Part shown: positions 37,707-47,532 of the stretch, in pieces
How the letters are laid out: every line of letters begins with the position of its first letter
How positions within the stretch are numbered: position 1 is the first letter of the stretch
Source: JADJWR01 sp964509545
Lineage (GTDB): Bacteria > Pseudomonadota > Gammaproteobacteria > Burkholderiales > Burkholderiaceae_F
Direction: 5' to 3'
Length of the DNA stretch: 64,000 nucleotides
Assembly: GCA_964509545.1 (NCBI GenBank)
Contig: CAZDXQ010000011.1
Span: 27,683 to 91,682 of the forward strand
Translations under genes and position numbers: made by a program
Notes under the pieces: generated by a model
What the model saw: only the letters and a program-made list of their open reading frames with translations
Database searches by the model: none
Told to the model about the DNA's origin: nothing

Positions 37707-40556
37707 ATGAATCGAAATACGCGCGCGCCGAGTCGCTGCGCGCTGGCGCTGGCCATCGGCCTTGCGTTTACCGCCCCGGCGGCATACAGCGCCGGACTCG
37801 GACGCATCAACGTCCAGTCGGCGCTCGGCCAGCCGCTGCGCGCGGAAGTCGAGGTGACTTCCGTCAGTCGCGAGGAGGCCGGCTCCCTGGCCGTGCGCCT
37901 CGCTTCCGCAGCCGCATTCCGGCAGGCCAACCTCGATTTCAATCCGGCGCTCACCGGACTGCGGTTGTCGTTGGGCCGGCGCGGCGACAACGGCTACGTG
38001 GTGCGCATCTCGTCGCCGAATCCCGTCAACGAGCCTTATCTCGATCTGCTGATCGAGCTGACCTCGTCGACCGGGCGCGTTCTGCGCGAATACACCGTGC
38101 TGCTCGACCCACCGGCGCTGCGTGCGACCCAGGAGGTCGTCGCTCCTGCGGCAGCCCGCGCCGCCGCGCCCGCACCCGCGCCGGCCGCGAAGGCGGCCGC
38201 GCCTGCCGCTGCCTCCGCGCCTCGCCCGGCACCGGCCGCGCCGGCAGTGGCGGCCGTGGCGGGGTCGACATACGAAGTCAAGCGCGGTGAGACCCTCGGC
38301 AACATCGCCGAGCGTACGCGTCCTGCCGCCGCGTCGCGCGAGCAGATGCTGGTGGCGCTGTTCCAGGCGAACCCCGAGGCATTCATCGCCAGCAACATGA
38401 ACAATCTGCGCGCCGGAAGCGTGCTGAAGATCCCGCAGGAGCAGCAGGTACTCGCCACCGATGCTGCTGCGGCGCGGCGCGAGGTTTCCGCGCAAGCGGC
38501 CGACTTCAATCGTTATCGCAGTCGTCTGGCGCAGGCGGCCACGAGCGCCGGGCCGACCGGTGCCGCCGCCGCTGCGCAGGGGCGCATCACGACGCGAACC
38601 GAAGACCGCAGCGCCGCCGCGCCGGCTGGCGATCAGTTGAAGATCGCCCAGGGCACGGCGAGTTCGAAGGCCGGTGACGAGGCCGTGGCGCGCGATCGGC
38701 AGCTGAAGGAACTGCTCGACCGCGTCGCCGAGCTGGAACGCACCAACCAGCAGTTGCAGAAGGCGCTTGAACTGCAAAGCAAGTCCGGCGCTCAGGCGCA
38801 GGCTGCGGCGGAGACGAAAGCAGGCGCTGCGCCGGCACCGGCGGCGGCCGCACCGACGCCGGCACCCACCCCGGCGCCTGCGGCGGCCACTGCACCCGCG
38901 CCGGCCCCGGCCCCTGTGGCAGCGCCCGCGACAGCGCCCACGCCGCCCGCTCCGGAGGCGGCGAAGGCCCCGCCGCCGAAGGCGCCGGCTCCTGCACCAA
39001 GCGAAGGAACGAGCTCGCTTTCGGACTTCGTCAGTTCCAACCTGCCGTTGCTTGCCGGCGCGGGCGCACTGCTGGCTGGCCTGATCGGCTTCGGCCTGTA
39101 TCGACGCCGCAAATCGGCCGATACAGGCGAATCGTTCGACGCGGCAAGCGAGGCCGCGCGCGGCAATTCGCTGTTCGGCCAGACCGGCGGGCGCAGTGTC
39201 GACACCGGCGCTGCCAGCACATTCAACTCCAGTTTCATTCCTGCAGCGTCGCAGCTCGATTCGACCGAGGTCGACCCCGTCGCTGAGGCGGATGTCTACA
39301 TCGCCTACGGTCGCGAGGAGCAGGCCGAGGACATCCTGAAGGAGGCGCTGCGGCTGCAACCTGACCGCAACCCGGCGAGGGTCAAGTTGATGGAGATCCT
39401 GGCCCGCCGTGGTGACAAGGCCGGTTTCGCCCAGCATGCCGCCGAACTGAAGTCGCGTACGGGCGGCGCCGGCGAGGACTGGGACCGCGCGGCGATGCTA
39501 GGGCGCTCGCTGGACCCGACGAATCCGATGTTCGCCGCGGCCTCGACCGGCGGCGCCGAGTTTGCCGGTCGCGGACCGACGACCGAGCTTCGGCTCGGAC
39601 CGACAACGGTCAGCCGTTCCGGCGCGAACACTGGCGGCTTCACCGCGCCACCGGCCACGCTCGGCGGCGACGATTCGGCGATCGATTTCGAGGAACGGTT
39701 CCCTTCGACCCCCGCAACCCGTCAGCCGGTAGCCAAAGGGTCGGATTCGGTGATGCCGCTCGATTCGCAGATGGGCGCTGATACGGTCCTGCCGCTGGAT
39801 GCCAACACCAACGTGATGACGCCGACCACGCAGGGGCCGAAGAAAGTGGCGGCGGAAGCGGCCGGGACGGACCTGTCATCGCTGGAGTTCGAGGCGATCA
39901 ATACGGTCCCGGCGCAGCGCTTCCTCGAAACCGAGGCGCCGGCGGCTGCCGCCGCCGAGGCGCCGCTGAAGTTCGACCTTGAACTGCCTGCGCTGTCGCC
40001 GCAGAAGGCGCCGCCGCTGCGCCCGCTGCCCGACCTTGACCTCAATCTGCCGCCGGCCGGACCAACCACGGTCGCTCCAAAGGTGCCGGCAGAGGCGACC
40101 GAAACGATGGGATTCGATTTCAACCTGCCTGCGGGCCAGCCCTCGAAGATCGACACCGGGCCGGCCAGCGGCTTCCCGAGCACGGCGACCGGCCCGCGCA
40201 CACGTCCAGCGCCTCTGGAAGATGCGCTGTCGCGGCCGTCGCTGCTCGGCGATCTGAGCGCCCTGCCCGATGGACCGACGCGGCTGGCTTCGAACACCGA
40301 TCAGGCGACCGTGCCGCTGATCGACTTCGACCTGACTGGCGCCGACCTGCCGCTGAACACCGGCGCAGGCCGGGGGGGCACGCCGACCGGCAGCCCGATG
40401 GCTTCGCAGATGGCCACCAAACTCGACCTGGCGCGTGGCTACATCGATCTCGGCGTGAAGGACGGCGCGCGCGAACTGCTCGAGGAGGTCATGCGCGACG
40501 GCACCCGCGAGCAGCGCCAGGCCGCAGTCGATCTGATGAAGCAGATCGAACGCTGA
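37707..40556 (+). CDS. fimV: FimV family polar/peptidoglycan-binding protein
   Basis: The ATG at 37707 gives 949 residues. A signal peptide (about 1-30) leads into the FimV N-terminal domain (LGRINVQSALGQPLRAEVEV), then a LysM-like module (TYEVKRGETLGNIAERTRP, about 190-250), a predicted coiled coil (about 330-365), a Pro/Ala-rich linker, one membrane helix (about 446-468) and an acidic cytoplasmic region ending in the FimV C-terminal motif (LDLARGYIDLGVKDGARELL). FimV supports type IV pili, twitching and polar organisation. A strong terminator follows. Confidence 0.9.
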   Translation: MNRNTRAPSRCALALAIGLAFTAPAAYSAGLGRINVQSALGQPLRAEVEVTSVSREEAGSLAVRLASAAAFRQANLDFNPALTGLRLSLGRRGDNGYVVRISSPNPVNEPYLDLLIELTSSTGRVLREYTVLLDPPALRATQEVVAPAAARAAAPAPAPAAKAAAPAAASAPRPAPAAPAVAAVAGSTYEVKRGETLGNIAERTRPAAASREQMLVALFQANPEAFIASNMNNLRAGSVLKIPQEQQVLATDAAAARREVSAQAADFNRYRSRLAQAATSAGPTGAAAAAQGRITTRTEDRSAAAPAGDQLKIAQGTASSKAGDEAVARDRQLKELLDRVAELERTNQQLQKALELQSKSGAQAQAAAETKAGAAPAPAAAAPTPAPTPAPAAATAPAPAPAPVAAPATAPTPPAPEAAKAPPPKAPAPAPSEGTSSLSDFVSSNLPLLAGAGALLAGLIGFGLYRRRKSADTGESFDAASEAARGNSLFGQTGGRSVDTGAASTFNSSFIPAASQLDSTEVDPVAEADVYIAYGREEQAEDILKEALRLQPDRNPARVKLMEILARRGDKAGFAQHAAELKSRTGGAGEDWDRAAMLGRSLDPTNPMFAAASTGGAEFAGRGPTTELRLGPTTVSRSGANTGGFTAPPATLGGDDSAIDFEERFPSTPATRQPVAKGSDSVMPLDSQMGADTVLPLDANTNVMTPTTQGPKKVAAEAAGTDLSSLEFEAINTVPAQRFLETEAPAAAAAEAPLKFDLELPALSPQKAPPLRPLPDLDLNLPPAGPTTVAPKVPAEATETMGFDFNLPAGQPSKIDTGPASGFPSTATGPRTRPAPLEDALSRPSLLGDLSALPDGPTRLASNTDQATVPLIDFDLTGADLPLNTGAGRGGTPTGSPMASQMATKLDLARGYIDLGVKDGARELLEEVMRDGTREQRQAAVDLMKQIER

Positions 40557-40573
40557 CCGCGGTCCATTCTTCG

Positions 40574-40607
40574 GGCCGGCGCGAGTACGCTTCGCGCCGG
40601 CCTTTTT
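40574..40607 (+). terminator. Strong intrinsic terminator after fimV
   Basis: GGCCGGCGCGA at 40574-40584 pairs perfectly with TCGCGCCGGCC at 40592-40602 (11 bp, seven-base loop), followed by TTTTT. It sits 18 bases after the fimV stop and only 20 bases before truA, so the truA-trp-accD block needs its own promoter or read-through. Confidence 0.9.
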
Positions 40608-40626
40608 CATTTCTGCGGGCGAAACG

Positions 40627-41421
40627 ATGCGCCTGGCGCTTGGGCTTCAGTACGACGGCTCGGCTTTTCACGGCTGGCAGACGCAGCCGGACGGCTGCAC
40701 CGTGCAGGACGCGGTGGAACACGCATTGGCGCAATTGGCCGGAGCCGCCGTGCCGACGACCTGCGCCGGCCGCACCGACGCCGGTGTGCATGCAACCTAT
40801 CAGGTAATTCACGTCGATCCACCAGTGACGCGGCCGCTGACGGCCTGGGTGCGCGGCGTCAACCGCTTCCTGCCACCCGCAGTCGCCGTGCGCTGGGCGG
40901 TTCCGGTTTCGGCGGAGTTTCACGCCCGGTTTTCCGCGGTTTCGCGCCGCTACGACTACTGGCTGCTCAACGACCCCGCGCGTTCGCCGCTGCTGTACCG
41001 GCGAAGCGGCTGGCTGCCGCGGCCGCTGCAGATCGAGCCGATGCGGCGGGCCGCCGCGGCGCTCGTCGGCCGCCACGATTTCAGCGCCTTCCGCTCGGCC
41101 GAGTGCCAGGCCGCCTCACCGGTGCGCGAGTTGAGCGAACTGTCGATCGCGAGCTTTGGCGCGCTGTTGCGTTTCCGCCTGGTCGCGAATGCCTTTCTGC
41201 ATCACATGGTGCGCAACATCGTCGGCATGCTGGTCTATGTCGGTCTTGGCCGGCAGCCGCCAGAGTGGGCCGTGCAGCTGCTGGAAGGGCGCGACCGCAC
41301 GGCGGCCGCCCCGACTTTTGCCGCCGACGGGCTTTATCTAAGCGGAGTCGAATACGATGCGGTCTTCGGGCTGCCGGCGCCTGCCGAAGGTGGCCTCCTC
41401 GCATGCTTCGAACACGGATAA
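40627..41421 (+). CDS. truA: tRNA pseudouridine(38-40) synthase TruA
   Basis: A 264-residue protein. It isomerises uridines 38-40 in the anticodon arm. The start MRLALGLQYDGSAFHGWQ and the catalytic aspartate in CAGRTDAGVHATYQVIH are family signatures, as is FLHHMVRNIVGMLVYVG. The gene precedes trpF as in many betaproteobacteria, and its last 19 bases overlap the trpF start. Confidence 0.96.
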   Translation: MRLALGLQYDGSAFHGWQTQPDGCTVQDAVEHALAQLAGAAVPTTCAGRTDAGVHATYQVIHVDPPVTRPLTAWVRGVNRFLPPAVAVRWAVPVSAEFHARFSAVSRRYDYWLLNDPARSPLLYRRSGWLPRPLQIEPMRRAAAALVGRHDFSAFRSAECQAASPVRELSELSIASFGALLRFRLVANAFLHHMVRNIVGMLVYVGLGRQPPEWAVQLLEGRDRTAAAPTFAADGLYLSGVEYDAVFGLPAPAEGGLLACFEHG

Positions 41422-42047
41422 AGATCTGCGGCATCACGCGTCGCGAGGATGCCGCCTGCGCAGTTGCCTGCGGCGCTGACGCGGTAGGTTTCGTCTGCTA
41501 CGAACGCAGCGCGCGCTTCGTTGAACCGGCGCGCCTGCGCCAGCTCGCTGCGGACCTGCCGGCCTTCGTCACGCCGGTGCTGCTGTTCGTGAACGCTACC
41601 TCGACCCACATCGAGGCCTGCCTGGCGCAGGTACCAAACGCGCTGCTGCAGTTTCACGGCGACGAGAGGGCTTCCGAGTGCGAGCGCTACGGCAGACCTT
41701 ACCTGCGCGCGCTGCGCATGGCCGAGGGGGTCGATTTGCTAGACTGCGCCCGCTTCTTTTCCTCTGCGGTGGCGCTGCTGGTCGATGCGCCCGCGGCGGG
41801 TTTCGGTGGTAGCGGCAAGGTTTTCGACTGGGCGCGGCTGCCGGCGCAGTCGCAACGCGTGCTGCCGCTGGTGCTCGCCGGCGGATTGAACGAAACGAAC
41901 GTCGGGCTGGCCATCGACCGGGTCCGCCCTTTTGCGGTCGACGTCAGCAGCGGCGTCGAGGAGGCACCGGGCATCAAGAGCGCCGACCGGATCGAGCGCT
42001 TCTGCGCCGCGGTGCAGGCGGCCGATCGACGGATCCAGCACAGCTGA
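41403..42047 (+). CDS. trpF: Phosphoribosylanthranilate isomerase
   Basis: The ATG at 41403, inside the 3' end of truA, gives 214 residues. This TIM barrel performs the Amadori rearrangement in tryptophan synthesis. The general base Cys in KICGITRRED near the N-terminus and the general acid Asp in LVDAPAAGFGGSGKVFDW are visible, and SSGVEEAPGIKS closes the phosphate site. trpB follows at 11 bases. Confidence 0.95.
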   Translation: MLRTRIKICGITRREDAACAVACGADAVGFVCYERSARFVEPARLRQLAADLPAFVTPVLLFVNATSTHIEACLAQVPNALLQFHGDERASECERYGRPYLRALRMAEGVDLLDCARFFSSAVALLVDAPAAGFGGSGKVFDWARLPAQSQRVLPLVLAGGLNETNVGLAIDRVRPFAVDVSSGVEEAPGIKSADRIERFCAAVQAADRRIQHS

Positions 42048-42058
42048 ACGATGTCAGC

Positions 42059-43309
42059 ATGAAGCCCTACGATCTTCCGGACGCGCGCGGCCATTTCGGT
42101 CCGTATGGCGGCATCTTCGTCGCCGAAACGCTGATGCATGCGCTGGCGGAACTGAACGACGCCTACGCGCGCTACCGCAAGGACCCCGAGTTCGTGGCTG
42201 AGTACCAGCGCGAGCTGGCGCACTTCGTCGGCCGGCCGAGCCCGATCTATCACGCGCGCCGCTGGAGCGAACAGCTCGGCGGGGCGCAGATCTACCTCAA
42301 GCGCGAGGACCTGAACCACACCGGCGCGCACAAGGTGAACAACACGGTCGGCCAGGCCCTGCTTGCGAAGCGGATGGGCAAGCCGCGCGTGATCGCCGAA
42401 ACCGGTGCCGGCCAGCACGGCGTGGCCACGGCGACCGTGGCGGCACGCTTCGGCATGCGGTGCGTCGTCTACATGGGCTCCGAGGACGTCGGCCGGCAGG
42501 CCGCCAATGTCTACCGGATGAAGCTGCTCGGCGCCGAGGTGGTGCCGGTCGAATCCGGCTCGCGCACGCTGAAGGACGCCCTGAACGAGGCGATGCGCGA
42601 CTGGGTGACCAACGTAGAGAACACCTTTTACATCATCGGTACCGTGGCCGGGCCGCATCCGTATCCGATGATGGTGCGCGACTTCAACTCGGTCGTTGGC
42701 CGGGAGTGCCAGACGCAGATGCCGGCGATCGCCGGCCGCCATCCGGACTACGTGATCGCCTGCGTCGGCGGCGGCTCCAATGCGATGGGCATCTTCTACG
42801 ACTACATCCCGAACGAGCAGGTGAAGCTGGTCGGGGTCGAGGCCGCGGGCGAGGGCCTGACGACCAAGCGCCACGCGGCCAGCCTGCAGTGCGGCTCGCC
42901 GGGTGTGCTGCACGGCAACCGAACCTACCTGCTGCAGGACGAAAACGGCCAGATCACCGAAACGCATTCGATCTCGGCCGGCCTCGACTATCCGGGCGTG
43001 GGGCCCGAACACGCGTGGCTGAAGGATTCCGGCCGCGCTCAGTATGTCGGCGCCACCGATGCCGAGGCCCTCGCTGCGTTCCACGACTGCTGCCGAATCG
43101 AGGGCATCATCCCGGCGCTCGAATCCAGCCATGCGCTGGCCTATGCCGCGAAGCTGGCGCCGACGCTGCCGAAGGACGGTCTGCTGCTGGTCAACCTTTC
43201 AGGGCGCGGCGACAAGGACCTCGCCATCGTCGCCGAGGCGAGCGGGCTGGAGTACTACTGCCGCGCTTCGTGCCGCGAAGCGTCGATCGCGTTCAAGAGG
43301 GCGCGTTGA
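42059..43309 (+). CDS. trpB: Tryptophan synthase beta chain
   Basis: A 416-residue PLP enzyme that joins indole with serine. The N-terminal GHFGPYGGIFVAETLM, the PLP lysine at residue 92 in HTGAHKVNN, AETGAGQHGVATATV and the phosphate-binding GGGSNAMG are present. Its stop overlaps the trpA start as TGATG, giving coupled translation of the alpha2beta2 complex subunits. Confidence 0.97.
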   Translation: MKPYDLPDARGHFGPYGGIFVAETLMHALAELNDAYARYRKDPEFVAEYQRELAHFVGRPSPIYHARRWSEQLGGAQIYLKREDLNHTGAHKVNNTVGQALLAKRMGKPRVIAETGAGQHGVATATVAARFGMRCVVYMGSEDVGRQAANVYRMKLLGAEVVPVESGSRTLKDALNEAMRDWVTNVENTFYIIGTVAGPHPYPMMVRDFNSVVGRECQTQMPAIAGRHPDYVIACVGGGSNAMGIFYDYIPNEQVKLVGVEAAGEGLTTKRHAASLQCGSPGVLHGNRTYLLQDENGQITETHSISAGLDYPGVGPEHAWLKDSGRAQYVGATDAEALAAFHDCCRIEGIIPALESSHALAYAAKLAPTLPKDGLLLVNLSGRGDKDLAIVAEASGLEYYCRASCREASIAFKRAR

Positions 43310-44130
43310 TGTCACGCATTGCCGGCCGCTTCGCGCAACTGGCGGCGCAGCAGCGCAAGGGCCTGATTCCCTACATCGCTGCCGGCGATCCGGCGCCGGA
43401 ACTGACGGTGCCTCTGATGCACGCGCTGGCTGCTGCCGGTGCCGACGTGATCGAGCTGGGCGTGCCGTTCTCGGATCCGATGGCCGACGGGCCGGTGATC
43501 CAACGCGCCACCGAGCGCGCCATCCGCCAGGGCGTCGGCCTTAGGCAGACGCTGCAGTTCGTCAGCGAGTTCCGCCGGCAGGACCAGCGGACGCCGGTCG
43601 TGCTGATGGGCTACGCCAACCCGATCGAGCACCTCGGGCGCGACGCGTTCGCCAAGGCGGCGGCACAGGCCGGCGTCGATGGCGTGCTGGTCGTCGACTA
43701 TCCGCCGGAGGAGTGCGAGGACTTCGCCGCGGCGATGAAGACCGCCGGCATCGATCCGATCTTCCTGCTCGCCCCGACGTCGACCGACGAGCGGGTCGCG
43801 CGCGTGGCGAGGGTGGCCAGCGGCTATCTGTACTACGTGAGCCTGAAGGGCATCACCGGCGCCGGCCACCTCGACGTTGCCGCTGTCGCCGCACGTATTC
43901 CGTCGATCAAGGCACTGGCCAGGGTGCCGGTCGGCGTAGGCTTCGGCATCCGCGATGCCGACAGCGCGCAGGCGGTGGCGCGGGTGGCTGACGCGGTGGT
44001 GGTCGGCAGCCGCATCATCCAGGAAATGGAAAGCGTGCCGCGAGAGCAGGCGGTGCAGGCGGCGCAGCGCCTGGTCGCCGAACTCAGGCGCGCGATCGAC
44101 GACGTTGCGGCGCTCAGTTGTGCCGCCTGA
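43309..44130 (+). CDS. trpA: Tryptophan synthase alpha chain
   Basis: The ATG at 43309 gives 273 residues. It cleaves indole-3-glycerol phosphate and channels indole to TrpB. The catalytic Glu in VIELGVPFSDPMADGP and Asp in VDYPPEE, together with YYVSLKGITGAG and GVGFGIRDADSA, fit the family. accD follows after 46 bases. trpE, trpG, trpD and trpC are not in this window. Confidence 0.96.
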   Translation: MSRIAGRFAQLAAQQRKGLIPYIAAGDPAPELTVPLMHALAAAGADVIELGVPFSDPMADGPVIQRATERAIRQGVGLRQTLQFVSEFRRQDQRTPVVLMGYANPIEHLGRDAFAKAAAQAGVDGVLVVDYPPEECEDFAAAMKTAGIDPIFLLAPTSTDERVARVARVASGYLYYVSLKGITGAGHLDVAAVAARIPSIKALARVPVGVGFGIRDADSAQAVARVADAVVVGSRIIQEMESVPREQAVQAAQRLVAELRRAIDDVAALSCAA

Positions 44131-44176
44131 GGCGATCGCGACAGGTCGCCAATCGAGCAAGTGCAGGGGAGACGCG

Positions 44177-45043
44177 ATGAGCTGGATCGAAAAGCTGCTG
44201 CCGCCGCGCATCAAGCAGGGGGGATCGCGGAAGACCGTTCCCGAGGGCCTGTGGACCAAGTGTCCTGGCTGTGAATCGGTGCTGTACAGCGCCGAACTGG
44301 AGCGCACGCTCAACGTCTGTCCAAAGTGTTCGCATCACCTGCGCATCGGCGCGCGAGCGCGCCTCGACGCGCTGCTCGACGCCGAGGGGCGCTACGAAAT
44401 CGGCCAGGAGGTGCTGCCAACCGATGCGCTGAAGTTCAAGGACAGTCGCAAGTACCCGGAGCGGCTGCAGGAGGCGATGTCGGCTACCGGCGAAACGGAC
44501 GCGCTGGTGGTTATGGGCGGTTCGATCCGGGCGCTGCCGGTGGTCGTCGCCTGTTTCGAATTCGGCTTCATGGGGGGATCGATGGGCTCGGTGGTCGGTG
44601 AGCGCTTCGTGCGCGGCGTGCAGACCGCGCTGGAGCAGAAGCTGCCGTTCATCTGCTTCACTGCCACCGGCGGGGCGCGCATGCAGGAAGGATTGCTGTC
44701 GCTGATGCAGATGGCCAAGACCACGGCGATGATCACGCGGCTGGCGGATGCGAAGCTGCCGTTTGTCTCGGTGCTGACCGACCCGACGATGGGCGGGGTG
44801 TCGGCGAGCTTCGCTTTCCTTGGCGACGTGGTCATCGCCGAGCCGAAGGCGCTGATCGGCTTTGCCGGCCCGCGCGTGATCGAGCAGACGGTGCGCGAGA
44901 AGCTGCCGGAAGGTTTTCAGCGTGCCGAGTTCCTGCTCGCCAAAGGCGCGGTCGACATGATCGTCGACCGGCGCGCCCTGCGAGACGAACTGGCCCAACT
45001 GCTGGCGCTGATGCTGCGCCAGCCCGCGGAGGCCATCAGCTAG
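44177..45043 (+). CDS. accD: Acetyl-CoA carboxylase carboxyltransferase subunit beta
   Basis: The ATG at 44177, after AGGGGAGACG, gives 288 residues. With AccA it transfers the carboxyl group from biotin to acetyl-CoA to form malonyl-CoA. An N-terminal four-cysteine zinc finger (TKCPGCESV ... NVCPKCSHH) and the crotonase-type core with FTATGGARMQEGLLSLMQMA and DPTMGGVSASFA are visible. The trpA-accD-folC order is typical of beta- and gammaproteobacteria. Confidence 0.96.
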   Translation: MSWIEKLLPPRIKQGGSRKTVPEGLWTKCPGCESVLYSAELERTLNVCPKCSHHLRIGARARLDALLDAEGRYEIGQEVLPTDALKFKDSRKYPERLQEAMSATGETDALVVMGGSIRALPVVVACFEFGFMGGSMGSVVGERFVRGVQTALEQKLPFICFTATGGARMQEGLLSLMQMAKTTAMITRLADAKLPFVSVLTDPTMGGVSASFAFLGDVVIAEPKALIGFAGPRVIEQTVREKLPEGFQRAEFLLAKGAVDMIVDRRALRDELAQLLALMLRQPAEAIS

Positions 45044-45098
45044 GTCGGGCGATTGAGCCATCGCGCGCCCGACCTCGGCGTTCCTGGGCGGATCCGCA

Positions 45099-46370
45099 TT
45101 GACCCTCGATCAGTGGCTCGAGCGCATCGAGCGCCTGCATGTCCGCCCGATCGACCTGTCGCTAGACCGCGTGCGGGCAGTCGCCGAGAGGCTGGGCATC
45201 GGTTTCGACTGTCCCGTCGTCGTCATCGGCGGCACCAATGGCAAGGGCTCGACCTGCGCCATGCTTGAGTCGATCCTGCGCGCCGCCGGCTATCGCGTCG
45301 GGCTGTATACCTCGCCGCATCTGCTGCGCTTTAACGAGCGCGCCCGCATCGGCGCAAAGGACGCGGGCGATGAGGCGCTGATCGAGCAGTTCGAGGCCGT
45401 CGAACAGGCGCGGCGCGACACGTCGCTGACCTACTTCGAATTCTCCACGCTGGCCATCCTGCGCCTGTTTCAGAACGCCGCGCTGGACGCGGCGGTACTC
45501 GAAGTCGGCCTCGGCGGCCGGCTCGACGCGGTGAACATCATCGACGCCGACTGCGCCGTCGTGACTTCTGTCGACATGGACCACATGGACTATCTGGGGC
45601 CGACGCGCGAGCACATCGGCTATGAGAAGGCGCACATCTACCGACGCGGCCGGCCGGCGATCTGCTCCGACCCGCAGCCGCCGCAGGCGCTGCTGCGGGT
45701 GGCGGAGCACATCGGCGCCGACCTGTGGCTGTTCGGACGCGACTTCAATTATCAGGGCGACCGTCAGCAGTGGGCCTATGGCGGCCGCAGGCAACGGCGC
45801 GCCGGACTGCCGTATCCGTCACTGCGCGGTGCCAATCAGTTGCTGAACGCCGCCGGTGCATTGGCCGCGCTCGAGGCGCTTGGGTCGCGGCTGCCGGTGA
45901 GCCAGCAGGCCGTGCGCCAGGGCCTGCTGAACATCGAGATCGCCGGCCGCTTCCAGGTCATGCCCGGACGCCCGGCCGTGATCCTCGACGTGGCGCACAA
46001 CCCGCACGCGGCTGCCGTGCTGGCCGCCAATCTCGACCAGATGGGTTTCTTCCCGCGCACGCTGGCCGTCTTCGGCATATTGCGTGACAAGGACGTTGAA
46101 GGCGTCATCGACAGGGTGGCGGATCGCATTGACTACTGGTATCTCGGGTCGACGTCCGGCGCGCGCGGGCTACCGGCGGAACAGCTTGCGCAGAGGCTGC
46201 GCCGGCAGCGGCCGGAAGCCGACGTACAGGCCTTCGATGACATCGGCGCGGCATTTGACGCGGCGCAACGCGCGGCGAAAGCAGACGATAGAATTCTTGT
46301 CTTTGGCAGCTTCTACACCGTGGCTGACGTGATGCGCGTCAAGCGCCAACCGGGCGCCGGTCTTCGCTAG
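45099..46370 (+). CDS. folC: Bifunctional folylpolyglutamate/dihydrofolate synthase
   Basis: A TTG start at 45099 gives 423 residues beginning TLDQWLERIERLH, which matches the usual FolC N-terminus. It is a Mur-ligase-family ATPase that adds glutamate to dihydropteroate and folates. The P-loop GGTNGKGSTCAML, YTSPHLLRFNERARIG and EVGLGGRLDAVNIID are visible. The SPOR-domain gene follows at four bases. Confidence 0.95.
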   Translation: MTLDQWLERIERLHVRPIDLSLDRVRAVAERLGIGFDCPVVVIGGTNGKGSTCAMLESILRAAGYRVGLYTSPHLLRFNERARIGAKDAGDEALIEQFEAVEQARRDTSLTYFEFSTLAILRLFQNAALDAAVLEVGLGGRLDAVNIIDADCAVVTSVDMDHMDYLGPTREHIGYEKAHIYRRGRPAICSDPQPPQALLRVAEHIGADLWLFGRDFNYQGDRQQWAYGGRRQRRAGLPYPSLRGANQLLNAAGALAALEALGSRLPVSQQAVRQGLLNIEIAGRFQVMPGRPAVILDVAHNPHAAAVLAANLDQMGFFPRTLAVFGILRDKDVEGVIDRVADRIDYWYLGSTSGARGLPAEQLAQRLRRQRPEADVQAFDDIGAAFDAAQRAAKADDRILVFGSFYTVADVMRVKRQPGAGLR

Positions 46371-46374
46371 CGCG

Positions 46375-47022
46375 ATGCGTTGGGCATTCTGGCAACGCGC
46401 TGAAGCGCCCCCCGATGGGGACGCAGGGCGCTCGGCACCCGACCGCGACGACGCTGATCCGGCTGCCGAACTGCGGGCGCGCAGCCGTCGGCGCCTCGTT
46501 GGCGCTGCGGTGCTGCTACTGGCAGCGGTGATCGTGCTGCCCATGCTGCTCGACTCGACGCCGCGACCCGTGCCCGACAGCGTCGTGATCACGACTGCGC
46601 CTGCGCCCGCGTCGGTGAAGCCGATCGTCGAAAAGGTGCCCGCCGAACAGGCGCCGGCCGAAAAGGCGGTGCCGGTCCAACCGGCTTCAAGGCTGCAGCC
46701 GCCGCTCGAGCCGCCAGCGATGGCCGAAGCCGCGGCATCGGAGGCGGCACCGAAAGCGTCCAAGGCGGCGGAAGCGCCGGCGGCAAATGCAGCGGAGAAG
46801 TTCGCACTGCAGGTGGCGGCGTTGTCGACTTCGACCGCGGCTGCGGGGCTCGCCGCGCGACTGAAGAAGGCCGGCTTCAAGGCTTACGTCGAGGCGGTCG
46901 CCACGGCGGAGGGCACGCGCCATCGTGTCCGCGTCGGTCCGTTTTCCAGCCGCGACGAGGCCCAGCGAGTCGCCGACAGGCTGAAGGCGGCTGGCTTTAG
47001 CAACGCACTAGTCGGGACCTGA
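46375..47022 (+). CDS. SPOR domain-containing cell-division-associated protein (DedD-like)
   Basis: A 215-residue bitopic protein with a short charged cytoplasmic region, one membrane helix (about 42-60: LVGAAVLLLAAVIVLPMLL), a Pro/Ala-rich linker and a C-terminal SPOR domain (about 142-213) with FALQVAALSTSTAAAGLAARL and HRVRVGPFSSRDEAQRVADRL. SPOR domains bind denuded septal peptidoglycan. The folC-dedD-cvpA-purF order is conserved from E. coli, which supports the DedD assignment. Confidence 0.88.
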   Translation: MRWAFWQRAEAPPDGDAGRSAPDRDDADPAAELRARSRRRLVGAAVLLLAAVIVLPMLLDSTPRPVPDSVVITTAPAPASVKPIVEKVPAEQAPAEKAVPVQPASRLQPPLEPPAMAEAAASEAAPKASKAAEAPAANAAEKFALQVAALSTSTAAAGLAARLKKAGFKAYVEAVATAEGTRHRVRVGPFSSRDEAQRVADRLKAAGFSNALVGT

Positions 47023-47027
47023 CGGCG

Positions 47028-47516
47028 ATGAATCCGCTCGACTGGGCGCTGCTTGCGATCATCGCTTTGTCGGCGTTGCTGGGACTGTGGCGCGGCTTCA
47101 TGCGCGAGGTGATCTCGCTCGCGGGCTGGGTGGTCGGCATCTGGCTCGCCTTCCGCTTCGCCGTCGGGCTCGGTGCCAGCATTGCCTTCGCCGAGGACTG
47201 GCCGCTCGCGCGCACAGCCGCGGCGGCAGTCCTCATCGTTGTCGTCTGCGTCTTCGCCGCTGCGCTGGTCGGCTGGCTGGTGCGCGAACTGGTCAAGGCC
47301 GCCAGGCTGTCCGCGGCCGATCGCACGCTCGGCGGTCTCTTCGGTTTGGCGCGTGGCGTGCTTTTCATCGGCCTGGCCATCTTTCTGGTTCGGGACACGG
47401 CCCTGTATCGCGAGCCCCTGTGGCGTGAGTCGCTGGTGCTGCCGCCGATCGAGGCGGCGTTAGCATTCACGCTGCGCCAGTTTCCGGACTCCTCGGCGCG
47501 CGGACCGCGAGCGTAG
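47028..47516 (+). CDS. cvpA: CvpA family membrane protein
   Basis: A 162-residue protein with four hydrophobic helices. MNPLDWALLAIIALSALLGL and LWRGFMREVISLAGWVVGIW are the CvpA signatures, and RTLGGLFGLARGVLF is also typical. In E. coli CvpA is needed for colicin V export and bile tolerance, through an unknown mechanism. It lies between dedD and purF as expected. Confidence 0.9.
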   Translation: MNPLDWALLAIIALSALLGLWRGFMREVISLAGWVVGIWLAFRFAVGLGASIAFAEDWPLARTAAAAVLIVVVCVFAAALVGWLVRELVKAARLSAADRTLGGLFGLARGVLFIGLAIFLVRDTALYREPLWRESLVLPPIEAALAFTLRQFPDSSARGPRA

Positions 47517-47532
47517 GAGCAAGGAGGCGAGT

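Noticed and set aside
37557..39437. Long minus-strand frame opposite fimV
   Set aside because: Mirror of fimV's Ala/Pro-rich coding; no ribosome site or domain.
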